The notes under the pieces are model-generated. The model was not told the DNA's origin. It made no database searches and was given only the letters and a program-made list of their open reading frames with translations. The position numbers and the translations under genes are program-made. A stretch of 64,000 nt of DNA. Source: Acidobacteriota bacterium. Lineage in GTDB: Bacteria > Acidobacteriota > Blastocatellia > UBA7656. Of the stretch, positions 28,235 to 38,480 are shown piece after piece (position 1 is the stretch's first letter; each line of letters begins with the position of its first letter). The stretch lies in assembly GCA_040754075.1 (NCBI GenBank), contig JBFMDH010000001.1:465645-529644 (forward strand), read 5' to 3'.

Positions 28235-28837
28235 CTAACGTTTTTTACAACAATTGACTTCCTGAATTTGCAGGCAGAACGGTCGGTCATAACGGAAAAT
28301 CTGTGTCGGGTCAGAGCAGTAGGGACGAATCTCCGCTTCACCGTTGATGCCGCGATAAACGCCGATGCCGCCGACGACTGCAAGAATTTCCGTCGGACCT
28401 GTAAACGGCGGTCCCTGCGTGCCAACGATTGCCGGGCCTGCGCCGCCGGTTGCCGATAACACGCCGGTCACGCCCTGTAATTCAACGGTTCCGCACCGAA
28501 GCAGAAAACTATGCTTCATCACCAATCGTCCGTCATCGGCGACCTCGCCCCACGCCCGCCAGGTGCCGACTTCAACCGGTTCCGCTTTGGCGAATTCACA
28601 GGTTGCCTGATTGATGGTTCTGAACGGATAAACTTTTCCTTGCAGATAAAACGTCGTGCCGGTAGCGGGCAAGGCGCTCAAGGTCGCCGCATCCGGTCTG
28701 ACATCGAAAATATATTCGCAACCACCCGATTGGGCATTCGTGGTCGGCGTATTGATTTGATAGAGCGCGACGGCGGCGATAAAGAGCAGAACGATTCCTG
28801 AAATCAAAATAAATTTACGGTTAAGGTGTATAGTCAT
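28235..28837 (-). CDS. exported protein of unknown function, beta-barrel-like
   Basis: 200 residues with an N-terminal membrane/signal segment (28 residues). The mature part is rich in Gly and strands: TTFYLQGKVYPFR, FLLRCGTVELQGVTG, TEILAVVGGIGVYRGINGEAEI. This pattern is reminiscent of the allene-oxide-cyclase/dirigent beta-barrel family. It ends with Cys-rich VNCCKKR. A good AAAGGAG ribosome site precedes the ATG. Function unknown. Confidence 0.62.
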   Translation of the reverse strand: MTIHLNRKFILISGIVLLFIAAVALYQINTPTTNAQSGGCEYIFDVRPDAATLSALPATGTTFYLQGKVYPFRTINQATCEFAKAEPVEVGTWRAWGEVADDGRLVMKHSFLLRCGTVELQGVTGVLSATGGAGPAIVGTQGPPFTGPTEILAVVGGIGVYRGINGEAEIRPYCSDPTQIFRYDRPFCLQIQEVNCCKKR

Positions 28838-28996
28838 CTCAGTCTCCTTTCAAAAGCATTCAAACTTAAAACGGGTCAGATTTTGTAGGCAACAAAACTA
28901 CTGGATTCGGATTTTTTCAGCAACATTCAAATTATGATTTCATTTCACGTGGGTTCGGTTGAAGAAAGTTTTTTCAAAAGGTAGGATGCCCATTCA

Positions 28997-29161
28997 ATTG
29001 CGGATTGCGAAATGCGGATTGCGGATTGCAAGATGCGCATTGATAAGAAGTGCCGGTGATCAACCCATTTATTGCAAAATGTTTAATCGGAAGCGACATT
29101 TTCAAAATCCGGTTGATAGTTGAAATGAAAAATCCGCAATCCGCATTTCGCAATCCGCAAT
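28997..29161. repeat. 31-bp perfect inverted repeat of GGATTGC units
   Basis: The arms at 28997-29027 and 29131-29161 are exact reverse complements, with a 103-base spacer. They are built of GCGGATT/GCGAAATG units. The right arm ends one or two bases before the ribosome site AGAGGAGG of the CoA transferase. It fills most of the gap upstream of that gene, and no other gene is seen between 28838 and 29176. Confidence 0.92.
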
Positions 29162-29176
29162 CAGAGGAGGTTTGAG

Positions 29177-30364
29177 GTGAGAGGAATTCTCGAAGGCATT
29201 CGAGTGATTGATTTCGGACGCTTTATTGCTGCGCCTTATTGCGCGACTTTGCTCGCGGATTTTGGCGCGGAGGTGATTCGCGTCGAACGGCGTGAAGGTG
29301 GCGAAGACCGCTACCTGGGGCCAGTTACTGAAAGCGGCGAAGGCGGATTATTTCTCAATCTCAATCGCAACAAACGCGGCATCACACTGGATTTTTCCAA
29401 TCCCACAAGCGCAGAAATCACCCGGCGCTTAATCAAATCGGCAGACATCGTCATCGTCAATCTGCCGATTGATGTGATGAAAAAAAATCGACTCGATTAT
29501 GAATCCCTCTGTGAAATCAAACCCGACATCATCCTGGTAATGGCTTCGACTTTCGGACCCGATGGACCTTACGCAACGCGGGTTGGCTTCGACACCGTGG
29601 CGCAGGCGATGAGCGGAGCCGTCAGTCTCACAGGCTTTCCCGATAGCCCGCCGCTTCGCGCGATGGCGGCTTATTGCGATTTCGGAACCGCTTTGCATGG
29701 CGCATTCGGCGCGATGGCAGCGTTGTATGAAAGAGCAAAAAGCGGGCGCGGGCAACTCATCGATGTATCGTTGCTATCGACGGCTGTGATGATGATGACG
29801 CCGTTACTTGCCGAAAGAACCTTGACCGGCATTGAACGCAAACAACAGGGAAATGCCAGTTATTACAGCGCCCCAAGCGATATTTATCGCGCCAAAGATG
29901 GTTGGGTGCTCACACAGGTCATCGGCAATCCGATGTTTCGCCGCTGGGCGCGCGTCGTCGGGCGTGAAGATTTGATAGACGACCCGCGCTGCAAAGATGA
30001 CATCACACGCGGCAACAACTGTGAATTTATCGCAGAGGTGATGAACGCCTGGTGCGCCACGAAAACCCGCGATGAAGCGATTGCCGAACTTGAAAAAGCC
30101 CGCATTCCTTGTGGTCCGGTCTATAACCTTGACGAAGTAGCGGCTGACCCGCAGGTGAAAGCTCGCGGTTTGTTGCAGACCCTGGTGTATCCGACCAGTG
30201 AACAACCGGTTCCGGTTTCACATCCGGCGCTTAGACTGAATCGAACGCCCGCCAAGTTGCGCCATCGCGCCCCGACGCTTGGCGAGCACACCGATGAAGT
30301 GTTAAGCGAACTCGGGTTTACTGATGAAGAGATTAACCTATTTCGTAAAGCAGGAGCGATATGA
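29177..30364 (+). CDS. CaiB/BaiF family CoA transferase
   Basis: 395 residues, normal for this class III CoA-transferase family. The N-terminal [14 protein letters not shown], the [12 protein letters not shown] segment, and [12 protein letters not shown] with the catalytic Asp are present. It moves CoA between acyl acids through a mixed anhydride on that Asp. GTG start with AGAGGAGG six bases upstream. The acyl substrate is unknown; MaoC and carboxylase genes elsewhere in the window fit acyl-CoA metabolism. Confidence 0.9.
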   Translation: MRGILEGIRVIDFGRFIAAPYCATLLADFGAEVIRVERREGGEDRYLGPVTESGEGGLFLNLNRNKRGITLDFSNPTSAEITRRLIKSADIVIVNLPIDVMKKNRLDYESLCEIKPDIILVMASTFGPDGPYATRVGFDTVAQAMSGAVSLTGFPDSPPLRAMAAYCDFGTALHGAFGAMAALYERAKSGRGQLIDVSLLSTAVMMMTPLLAERTLTGIERKQQGNASYYSAPSDIYRAKDGWVLTQVIGNPMFRRWARVVGREDLIDDPRCKDDITRGNNCEFIAEVMNAWCATKTRDEAIAELEKARIPCGPVYNLDEVAADPQVKARGLLQTLVYPTSEQPVPVSHPALRLNRTPAKLRHRAPTLGEHTDEVLSELGFTDEEINLFRKAGAI

Positions 30365-30407
30365 TGAAAAAAGAAAAACCACAGTTGGGTGCAAAAGCAG
30401 ATGGGGA

Positions 30408-30539
30408 GAAGGGGAGAAAGGGAGAAAGGGAGATGTTGAACTTCATGACATACTTCAAAACAAAGTGGTTGAACCGGCAAGTGGGAAGATGGCAAAAATG
30501 TTTTGCCTCCCTTTCTCCCTTTCTCCCTTTCTCCCCTTC
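30408..30539. repeat. 25-bp inverted repeat of GGGAGAAA units
   Basis: The left arm 30408-30432 is the reverse complement of 30515-30539; the right side has one more unit (30507-30539, 33 bases). The unit is GGGAGAAA on one strand. It lies in the gap between the CoA transferase stop and the start of the next gene, where a reading frame runs through it only by chance. Confidence 0.85.
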
Positions 30540-30558
30540 TTCTGCAAGCGTCTCTGTG

Positions 30559-31623
30559 ATGAAAATTATTCTGCTTCACGCTGTTTTAATCGGGAGCGTA
30601 ATAATGTTTGCGATGATGACCGTGAATGCCCAATGGCAAGTTCAAGATGTGAAAACCGATGCGTCATTTCGCGGGCTTGCGGTCGTGAGTGACAAGGTTG
30701 TCTGGGCAAGCGGCACCAAAGGCACCTTCGTTAAAACTACCGATGGCGGCAAAAACTGGATGGCTGCGAGTGTGCCGGATGCCGATAAACTCGACTTTCG
30801 TGACGTTGAAGCTTTTGATGCGAATACCGCCTATCTGTTAAGTATCGGCAATGGCGATTTGTCGCGCATTTACAAAACCACAGATGGCGGCAAGACCTGG
30901 GCATTGCAATTTAAAAATGAAAACCCGAAGGCATTTTTTGATGCGATGGCTTTCTGGGATAAAGAGCACGGCATTGCGATGAGCGATCCGGTGGATGGCA
31001 AAATTTTATTGATAACGACAAAAGATGGCGGCAAACATTGGACGCCTTTACCGGCAGAGAGCCTGCCACAAGCCTTGCCGGGCGAAGCGATGTTTGCAGC
31101 AAGCGGCACTTGTATTATGACGCGGGGCAAAAGCAACCTGTGGATTGCCACAGGCGGCGCAGCGTCTCGCGTTCACCGTTCAACCGATAGAGGTCGCACG
31201 TGGTCTGTTGCAACCACACCAATCATAACCGGTGAAGCGGCTGGCATCTTTTCCATCGCTTTCAGAAATGATAATGAAGGCATCATCGTTGGCGGCGATT
31301 ACAAAAAACCGAATGAGGCGAAAAACAATGTCGCGGTGACTAAAGACGGCGGCAAAACCTGGACACTGGTTGAGGCGAAAGGTCTCGGCGGTTATCGCTC
31401 GGCGGTTACGTATGCGGCAACCGGCAAAGTGCTCTCTATGGTTGCCGCCGGAACTTCGGGTTCCGATATTTCCATTAGTGGTGGCAACGAGTGGATGAGT
31501 TTGGATAAAGCCAATTACAACAGTGTGGTTTTTACCAATCAGGCGGATGTTGGTTGGGCAGTCGGGCCAAATGGTCGCGTAGCAAAATTCGTTCGTAATG
31601 ATATACCTGATTCAAAACGCTAG
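30559..31623 (+). CDS. exported YCF48-like beta-propeller protein
   Basis: 354 residues when started at ATG 30559, which gives a clean signal peptide (MKIILLHAVLIG... VNAQW). Repeats of TTDGGKTW, TTKDGGKHW and TKDGGKTW are typical of the YCF48/BNR-type propeller found in plant photosystem II assembly factors and in exported bacterial proteins. A longer reading from 30361 includes the inverted repeat at its N-terminus and is not believed. It may bind surface or glycan ligands; no catalytic motif is seen. Confidence 0.82.
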   Translation: MKIILLHAVLIGSVIMFAMMTVNAQWQVQDVKTDASFRGLAVVSDKVVWASGTKGTFVKTTDGGKNWMAASVPDADKLDFRDVEAFDANTAYLLSIGNGDLSRIYKTTDGGKTWALQFKNENPKAFFDAMAFWDKEHGIAMSDPVDGKILLITTKDGGKHWTPLPAESLPQALPGEAMFAASGTCIMTRGKSNLWIATGGAASRVHRSTDRGRTWSVATTPIITGEAAGIFSIAFRNDNEGIIVGGDYKKPNEAKNNVAVTKDGGKTWTLVEAKGLGGYRSAVTYAATGKVLSMVAAGTSGSDISISGGNEWMSLDKANYNSVVFTNQADVGWAVGPNGRVAKFVRNDIPDSKR

Positions 31624-31714
31624 ATGCGTAAAACTGGCTACTGTAGCCATTTTCAGGGTTCTTGTGTTTATTGAGTTGCAATAAAAACTATAATTGATTT
31701 TCAAAGGAGACAAA

Positions 31715-32179
31715 ATGGCAGCTAGAGTGATTAACGGAATTGAAGAACTGAAAACCTTGGTCGGGCAGGAGGTCGGCGTCAGCGATTGGCTGGAAGTGAC
31801 GCAAGAGCGTATCAATGCCTTTGCCGATGCGACGCTCGACCATCAATGGATTCACGTCGATGTTGAACGGGCAAAACGGGAAACCCCTTTCGGGTCAACC
31901 ATCGCGCATGGATTTTTGACGCTTTCGCTGTTGCCGCATCTGGTGGCGCAGGCGGTTAAAATCGAAGGCAATTTCAAGATGGGCATCAACTATGGCTTGA
32001 ACAAACTCCGCTTTGTTTCGCCCGTGCCGTCGGGTTCACGCATACATGCGCGCTGCACCTTGCAAGCGGTCGAAGATGTCGCGGGCGGCTGGCAAATCAC
32101 CTGGCTCATCACCGTGGAAACTGAAAATGCGACAAAGCCTTCGCTGGTTGCGGAATGGGTGGTACGCAATTACGCTTGA
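31715..32179 (+). CDS. MaoC-family hydratase
   Basis: 154 residues from the ATG 31715 with AAAGGAG just upstream. The hydratase-2 signature is present: ADATLDHQWIHVD (with Asp and His) and TIAHGFLTLSLLP, as in (R)-specific enoyl-CoA hydratases. It adds water to trans-2-enoyl-CoA or acts on related hydroxyacyl-CoA. A reading 7 codons longer from a TTG is unlikely. Confidence 0.88.
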   Translation: MAARVINGIEELKTLVGQEVGVSDWLEVTQERINAFADATLDHQWIHVDVERAKRETPFGSTIAHGFLTLSLLPHLVAQAVKIEGNFKMGINYGLNKLRFVSPVPSGSRIHARCTLQAVEDVAGGWQITWLITVETENATKPSLVAEWVVRNYA

Positions 32180-32297
32180 TAGACATTGAAAAATGGATTT
32201 GTCTGAATAGTGGCAAACCGGCAATCGTTTTGTTAAATAGACTGGCAACCAATTGTCGGAAAACTTAAACTAAAACGGCGTTTGTCACTTTTATTTT

Positions 32298-32693
32298 ATG
32301 AGAGCAAAAATTCTTGCAAGCCTCTATATCATCACTCTGTTTGTCATTGTGTTGATTGCCGACCACAAAAAATATCACCACCTCTTTGACCGGATTCGCG
32401 CGGTTCCCTACGGCGATAAAATCGGGCATTTTCTGTTGATGGGCACGCTCGCATTGGTCGTCAACATTTTGTTCTCTTGTAAGACCTTTCGCGTTCGCAG
32501 TATGCAAATCTTTATCGGCAGTTTGGTGGTCGCTGTGCTGGTTACGATTGAAGAATTTTCGCAACTGTTTATCGCCTATCGCACATTTGATTTTGGGGAT
32601 TTAACAGCCGATTATCTGGGTATACTTCTTTTCACTTATTTGGCAAAATACCTCCGCCAAAAAATTAATGTTGGATTCAAAGAGTCCGCTTAA
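32298..32693 (+). CDS. VanZ-like integral membrane protein
   Basis: 131 residues with four hydrophobic spans and the VanZ-like core DKIGHFLLMGTLA and IEEFSQLFIAYRTFDFGDL. VanZ-like proteins are often linked to glycopeptide tolerance or unclear membrane functions. The ATG has no strong ribosome site. Co-transcription with the giant gene downstream (gap of 67 bases) is possible. Confidence 0.75.
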   Translation: MRAKILASLYIITLFVIVLIADHKKYHHLFDRIRAVPYGDKIGHFLLMGTLALVVNILFSCKTFRVRSMQIFIGSLVVAVLVTIEEFSQLFIAYRTFDFGDLTADYLGILLFTYLAKYLRQKINVGFKESA

Positions 32694-32760
32694 TTTGCTG
32701 ACAAACTAAACGCAACCCTCAAGCGAAATTAAATACTACCTACAGGTGAAGGGAACTTTT

Positions 32761-35700
32761 ATGTCAAGGAACCTCTACAGATTTTGCGCGGCATTTTTTC
32801 TATTTCTATGGTGTTTTACAGCAATCAGTGATGCGCAGGAGTCCAACCTGCGCGCTACCGAATGGCAAAACTATCAACTGCCTGCAACGGAATTCAAGCG
32901 CATCGTTACGCCCGAAAAAAATCTGGTGTTTCGCGTCCCCGCCAACTGGCAGCAACAAGGACAGGCGCTTGCATTTTCAACCGCTGACCAGGTTCAACTT
33001 CAAGTAGTGATTGAAACGATACCCGAAGGCATCAGCCTGAAACAATATCTGCTCTCGCTGGTTCAGGGTTTGCGAAATATCCCCGGTGGCACCGATGCGC
33101 TTTCGGTGCGGCGTGTGCAGTTGTCAGGGGTTGAAGCTCGCGAAATTGCTTTCGATTATCAAGACCTGAAAGGCACAGCTTTGCGCAAACAAATCTGGCT
33201 GACCGTCGATGGCGCAAAGGCGGTCAATTTTATTTTTACCGCGCCGGTTGCTTCTTTACCTGAACACCTGCCCTATTTTAAAGCCGTTGTGCAATCGGCA
33301 ACTCTTCCGATTCACCAGTTTTTCTATAGCGAATATGACAACGCCCGCTCAAAAGTTATCAAACACAGCAACCCATCAAAGGTCAATGAACTGCAAACCC
33401 TGGTTAGCGCGCTCGATGGGCATAACCTGGATGCGCGCTCAAAAGCGATAACCGATTTATCGCAAATGTATGCTGCCTCTTCGGAAGTTGCGATGGATTT
33501 GCTGATTGACCGCCGACCTTTCATTCGCGCTTACGCGGTGAAGGCTCTGGCGATGAGCGGTAATGACTCGCTCAAGGATTTATTGTTTTACGCCGCAGGA
33601 GATATTGATTGGTATGTTGCTGCGCAAGCCGCACAAGCGGTTGCCGCGTTGCCCAACGCCCTGGCGCTTTTACAAAATGATGCGACCGGTCTCCGCGTAC
33701 ACGAGCAAAAATTTCTCAACATCGCCCTGTTGCTGGATGTAAAAAATCGCGCCCAACTGGCAGAGAGTTTGTTCAATGCCGGTAAACCTTCCGCCAAACC
33801 GGCATTCAACTATTCGATGAACGTGAATGGTTTGCCGAAACCACCACCGCCGCCGCCGCCGATAAAAAACACGAGGATAAAGAGACCGGCAAAAGCGCTT
33901 CCTAAATCGCTTGGCGTTGTGCAGGTAAAGGCTATGGATTATGTGGCGAATCAACCGCAGTTTCTCGCGCTCAATCTGCTTGAAGAAGTGCCATCGCAAC
34001 TTGTCAAAATTCCTTTTCAGGAGATTTTTTCGCAAAACAACTCTACCTTGACCAACCTGGCGATGGAGATGGCGATTGCCAGAAACGAAGCGCTGCCGGT
34101 TGAGCTGTTATTCAATGCCTTGAATGATGAAAAGACCGGGTTGTTTGCGGCAATCGCGCTCGGTCATTCGGCTTCGCTGGCTGATGTTGAGCGTATCGAA
34201 AGCTACCTGCAAAAAATTTCGGCAACCAAGCCCGAAACGAAAACCGCTATGCAAAAGCCGACAGAAAACCCTGAATCGGTCAACCGAGAAAAAGTCTTTT
34301 TGAATGAATTGCGGGTAACGATTAAACGCATTCAGTTACGCGAACGATTAAAAGCTATTGCGGATAAAACTGCGCGACTGGCATTGCTCAACGAATCATC
34401 CGGCGATGCGCATTTTGCCGATTGGGTATGGGTCGAGCATTTGCGAAATGAACTGGAAGGGGCGCGGAATTTGACAGCGAGTGCCAAGCTGACTTCACCT
34501 GCCAGCGCCAAAACCGCAATCATTTCACCGCTCGGAGAAAACCTGTTTCCGGCAAACACCATGCTCTACACGGCATTGCCAAAACCCGGTGAGGCATTCG
34601 ATAAACTCGGCGATTCGCTCACCAATTTGCAAATGGATTCGGCGCGTGAACAATCGCAATTCGTGGTTTTCATGGAAGCCCTGCGCGCCCAATTGACGGC
34701 AACCCTCGCGGGTGATGAAGGGGAAACCTTTTTCGAGCAGGTCGGTATCAATGCCGATGCGCCGATTGCCTTTGGCAATTGGACTGCCGAAGGCGCATTG
34801 CGAGGACTGCCCGGCGCGCAACGCAGTGCCGCGATTGTCCGCATCAAAGATCGCGATAGGTTCGAGCGTTCCTTGATGATTTATCAAAGAAATATCGGTA
34901 ATTTCGCAAGCCTCGCCAACTATGCGTCCGGCTTTTCACATTTCATCGGACTCATCCCTTCATTCTTTCCAATCGTTGCCGCCGATGCTTTCAATCCCAA
35001 GCCACCGAAACCCACAGAATCAATTCCCTCCAGATATTTTATTACCGGCAGGGATAAGTGCGCAGGGTTTCCCGTAAACGTCATCACGCGCCGTACCTTT
35101 GACGTTAAGAACGGGATGATTGAAAACGACAACCTCTATCTGACCTATCTCGGTGATACGGCGCTGCTCACGCCCGACTGGTATTCATTACGCGATGCGC
35201 TCAGACGTTTGGAAAGTCAAAGCGCCAGCATTGCATCCAATCAAACGTTTAAACGTGCGGTCGCCAATGGCGGTGAGGTGATTTACACGGCTGATGTCAC
35301 GGGATTTCTGGATTCGGTTAGCCGCGCAGCCGTTCTGTCAAACGAGACACCCACTGCCGCAACCGCCGGCGAAAACCAAACCAATGAGATTAGTGAATTT
35401 GGCGGATTAAAAATTTCCAACTCGGCTTGGGAAAATTCTTACAGGCTATCTTTCAAAGATAGCGAATGGACAAAGCCGCTTATCGGTTTTCAAACCGCGC
35501 AACTCGTTGCTCCGCGAGAATTGTTGCCCGCTTCAACGTTTGCCTATTTTTCGTTGAAATTCGATGCCGTCCAGGGCTGGCGCGAATGGAGCAATGGTTT
35601 GTTTGGCGCAACGACCAGCAAAGATATTGCTGCCATCTGGACAATAGATTTTGAAAAAGAGGTATTGCCGGAACTCGGAGATGAATTCGGCGTGGCGTTG

Positions 35701-38475
35701 CTTGAGCTGCCTACCAATTTAGCGGTCGATGAATTTTCATGGGGAATATATGCAAAATTGAAAAGCGATAAGCTGGCGAAGCTTTTTAATGAAGGCAAAT
35801 TATTCAAAGACGCTGGCGGACGTTATGCGCGGGTCAAATTCGGAACAACGGAAATGGTCGTGACCGTTAAAAACGGATTCCTGGTTTTTGCTCCGGGCGA
35901 TGCGGCGCTTAATAAATTGGAGATGAAAGAAAAGCTTGCCGATACGCGCGATTTTTCAAAAGCGACAAAACAAGCGCCGGGAACGGTTGTGGCATTCGGT
36001 GGCTATAATCTGGAAGCCGCTATCAATACGATAAACAAGAAAACCGATGACCCTGACCTTTTGCGAATGGTCAGTTTTTTTACAACCATTGCGAGAGCTT
36101 TTCACAGTCAAAATATTTATATGACGTTGGAGCCGGATGGTTTGAATGCGCAGATGTCGGTATCGCTGGCGCGCGAGGGGCGCTATTCAGTTGCCGAACT
36201 TGCCGAAAAGACCAAAGATTTTCGTCTTGCTTATGCCGAACTCGAAGCGCGCGGCATTCCGTTGATTAACCAGCAGCAACTCGAAACCGTAAAATTGCGA
36301 ATTAAAACACCCAACAAGAATGCCACAGAACACATTAAAGAAATTATCGCTTCAACTTCGCAAACCGCGGAAAAACAATCCGACGATACCTTGATTGTCA
36401 CCATGCGTCCGCGCCGCGTGACCTCACCGGCGAAAGTACAATTGCCAATCGCCGATACGAAGTTTGCAGAGTTTTTAAAGCCCACGCGGGAGTTGCGTTC
36501 AGACGATAAAAACGTGATAGCGAAAGCCCGGGAGATTGCCGGTGAAGATCGCGATGCCTGGAGCGTGGCATGCAAACTATCCAATTGGGTGCATCAGAAT
36601 TTGAAGTGGCGTCGTGTGGATGTTGCGGATGCCGCGCAGACGCTGGCGACTCTTGAAGCCGATTGTCTGGAATTCAGTGAATTGTATATCGCAATGGCGC
36701 GCGCGCTTGGGCTTCCGGCGCGCATGGTTACGGGGCTTGCGCACAGCGGCGGTTCATTTGGCGGACACGCCTGGGTTGAAGTTTACGCAGGCGAGTGGAT
36801 TGAACTCGACCCGACGTGGGGAACCCATTATGTTGATGCAACACACATACGCGAAAAGGATGGTGAATTATTAAGCTACGCTGCTTTGAATTTGATGCAG
36901 GTGGAGATTCTCGAAGCGACCCGCGCCGTTCCCGAATTTCAACGCGATGCAACCCTGTTGGTGCAAGCCATCGGGCAAGATTTTCTCCTGCAAAGTAATG
37001 AGGCGCTGGCAGTGGCTTTCGATGCCGAGATGTTGGCGGAAACTCATTGGGGAGCAGGCGTCTGGGCGACTCTGAGCGAACCTGAACGCGAGCGATTCAC
37101 TACTGCCGTGAGCCGATTATCCGAAATCACTTCAGATGAATTCACCGCTGCGGATTTGCTTGATGATTCCTTGCAGGTCTTGAAATTGAAAAGTGAAGGT
37201 GATAACGCCGAAGCGCTGGTTATGCAATCGGAAAGCGATGCTCTGTTGCTGTTTAAAATGACTCGAAAAAACGGAGCCTGGTTTGTAACCGAGATTCAAA
37301 ATCCCGATGTTGACCTTGCGATGGTCAGCAATACCTTGCAACCAACTATTCAAATGATGGTGGCTGAACGACAAAGAAAGGCATATCAAAACAGCCATCT
37401 GTCAGCCAAGACGCGAGCTTTACTGGCGTTGCAACGGGATGAAAAAATCGCCCTCGAAATCGCCGAACAGGCTTTAAAGCGTGAACCACAAAACCGCGCC
37501 TTTCGCTTAATCAAAGCCCAGGCGCTATTGAGAGCCGCCAATAGAGTGAAGTTATTACAGGTCGGAAATCAAAAGGCGACGCAGAAAGAGATTGAGGAAT
37601 CAATTCAACAACAGAAGATAGCCGAAACCTTGCTGGAAGATTTATGTAACGAAAAAGCGCCACCGGTTTCAGCATTTTTAGTGCTGGCAAATCTGTGCGC
37701 GGAAGAAGAGAAGGAAAAGGCGACGAAACTTTATGAACGATATGCCGAACTGGTTCCCGAAGACCCGCGACCTCATAAGCGATTGGCATCGCTGTTTAGA
37801 GGTCAACAAAATTTTGACAAGGCGCTTTTTGAGTATAAAGCGGTCATTGAACGAGATTCCAAAAATCCAATTGCTTATGTAGATTTGGCGGAGTTTCTGG
37901 CATTGCTGAAACGTTACGATGAAGCGATGCAGCTTTTAGATGAAGGCGCAAAATATGATGTTGAACAAACGGATTTGTTTGCGGAACTTTTTCTGCGCTT
38001 TTACGAGTCTGATGATCAAAGCGAAATCGCCGAAGGATTGGCTGGATTGCACCCTGAGCGATTGGCAAAAAGTTACGATGCCAATATCTACCTGGCATAT
38101 ATGCGATTGCAGGAAAATCATGCCGCGCAGGCATTGCCGGTATTGAAACGGGCAATCGAGATTGATGCCAGGAAAATCGACGCCCACGTTACGCTCGCAG
38201 CGGTTTATCGCCAGTTGAAAAACTGGAATGCAACGATTGCAGCTACCGATGAAGCCATCAAGATTGATGCGGAAAATGCAGAAGCGTATTATCATCGCGC
38301 TTGCGCTTTGGCGAGACTCGGACGTAAAACGGATGCCCTATCCTTTTTAAAACATGCCATTGAGCTTGATGAAGATTATCTTTATGACCTCAGCGAAGAA
38401 GTCGACCTCAAGCCCTTGGCAACCATGCTTGAATTCAAAAAACTTTTGAAGCAAGCTGAAAGCAACGACAAATAA
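32761..38475 (+). CDS. giant exported protein with HEAT-like, transglutaminase-like and TPR regions
   Basis: 1904 residues from ATG 32761 (AAGGGA six bases upstream); the earlier GTG start is unlikely. A signal peptide is followed by a ~150-residue beta domain, helical HEAT-like repeats (~220-330), a proline run near residue 362, further helical repeats, and a long central region with beta-rich segments. A transglutaminase-like domain near residues 1260-1370 has a plausible Cys1302 (EADCLEF), His1336 (GGHAWVE) and Asp1350 (ELDPTWG). About ten TPR-like helices close the protein (1560-1900). A role in cell-envelope protein handling is inference. Other large Acidobacteriota proteins mix these domains. 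Confidence 0.78.
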   Translation: MSRNLYRFCAAFFLFLWCFTAISDAQESNLRATEWQNYQLPATEFKRIVTPEKNLVFRVPANWQQQGQALAFSTADQVQLQVVIETIPEGISLKQYLLSLVQGLRNIPGGTDALSVRRVQLSGVEAREIAFDYQDLKGTALRKQIWLTVDGAKAVNFIFTAPVASLPEHLPYFKAVVQSATLPIHQFFYSEYDNARSKVIKHSNPSKVNELQTLVSALDGHNLDARSKAITDLSQMYAASSEVAMDLLIDRRPFIRAYAVKALAMSGNDSLKDLLFYAAGDIDWYVAAQAAQAVAALPNALALLQNDATGLRVHEQKFLNIALLLDVKNRAQLAESLFNAGKPSAKPAFNYSMNVNGLPKPPPPPPPIKNTRIKRPAKALPKSLGVVQVKAMDYVANQPQFLALNLLEEVPSQLVKIPFQEIFSQNNSTLTNLAMEMAIARNEALPVELLFNALNDEKTGLFAAIALGHSASLADVERIESYLQKISATKPETKTAMQKPTENPESVNREKVFLNELRVTIKRIQLRERLKAIADKTARLALLNESSGDAHFADWVWVEHLRNELEGARNLTASAKLTSPASAKTAIISPLGENLFPANTMLYTALPKPGEAFDKLGDSLTNLQMDSAREQSQFVVFMEALRAQLTATLAGDEGETFFEQVGINADAPIAFGNWTAEGALRGLPGAQRSAAIVRIKDRDRFERSLMIYQRNIGNFASLANYASGFSHFIGLIPSFFPIVAADAFNPKPPKPTESIPSRYFITGRDKCAGFPVNVITRRTFDVKNGMIENDNLYLTYLGDTALLTPDWYSLRDALRRLESQSASIASNQTFKRAVANGGEVIYTADVTGFLDSVSRAAVLSNETPTAATAGENQTNEISEFGGLKISNSAWENSYRLSFKDSEWTKPLIGFQTAQLVAPRELLPASTFAYFSLKFDAVQGWREWSNGLFGATTSKDIAAIWTIDFEKEVLPELGDEFGVALLELPTNLAVDEFSWGIYAKLKSDKLAKLFNEGKLFKDAGGRYARVKFGTTEMVVTVKNGFLVFAPGDAALNKLEMKEKLADTRDFSKATKQAPGTVVAFGGYNLEAAINTINKKTDDPDLLRMVSFFTTIARAFHSQNIYMTLEPDGLNAQMSVSLAREGRYSVAELAEKTKDFRLAYAELEARGIPLINQQQLETVKLRIKTPNKNATEHIKEIIASTSQTAEKQSDDTLIVTMRPRRVTSPAKVQLPIADTKFAEFLKPTRELRSDDKNVIAKAREIAGEDRDAWSVACKLSNWVHQNLKWRRVDVADAAQTLATLEADCLEFSELYIAMARALGLPARMVTGLAHSGGSFGGHAWVEVYAGEWIELDPTWGTHYVDATHIREKDGELLSYAALNLMQVEILEATRAVPEFQRDATLLVQAIGQDFLLQSNEALAVAFDAEMLAETHWGAGVWATLSEPERERFTTAVSRLSEITSDEFTAADLLDDSLQVLKLKSEGDNAEALVMQSESDALLLFKMTRKNGAWFVTEIQNPDVDLAMVSNTLQPTIQMMVAERQRKAYQNSHLSAKTRALLALQRDEKIALEIAEQALKREPQNRAFRLIKAQALLRAANRVKLLQVGNQKATQKEIEESIQQQKIAETLLEDLCNEKAPPVSAFLVLANLCAEEEKEKATKLYERYAELVPEDPRPHKRLASLFRGQQNFDKALFEYKAVIERDSKNPIAYVDLAEFLALLKRYDEAMQLLDEGAKYDVEQTDLFAELFLRFYESDDQSEIAEGLAGLHPERLAKSYDANIYLAYMRLQENHAAQALPVLKRAIEIDARKIDAHVTLAAVYRQLKNWNATIAATDEAIKIDAENAEAYYHRACALARLGRKTDALSFLKHAIELDEDYLYDLSEEVDLKPLATMLEFKKLLKQAESNDK

Positions 38476-38480
38476 CCGCT

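Noticed and set aside
30361..30558. Longer N-terminus of the YCF48-like protein
   Set aside because: It reads through the GGGAGAAA inverted repeat and would place the signal peptide in the middle of the protein.
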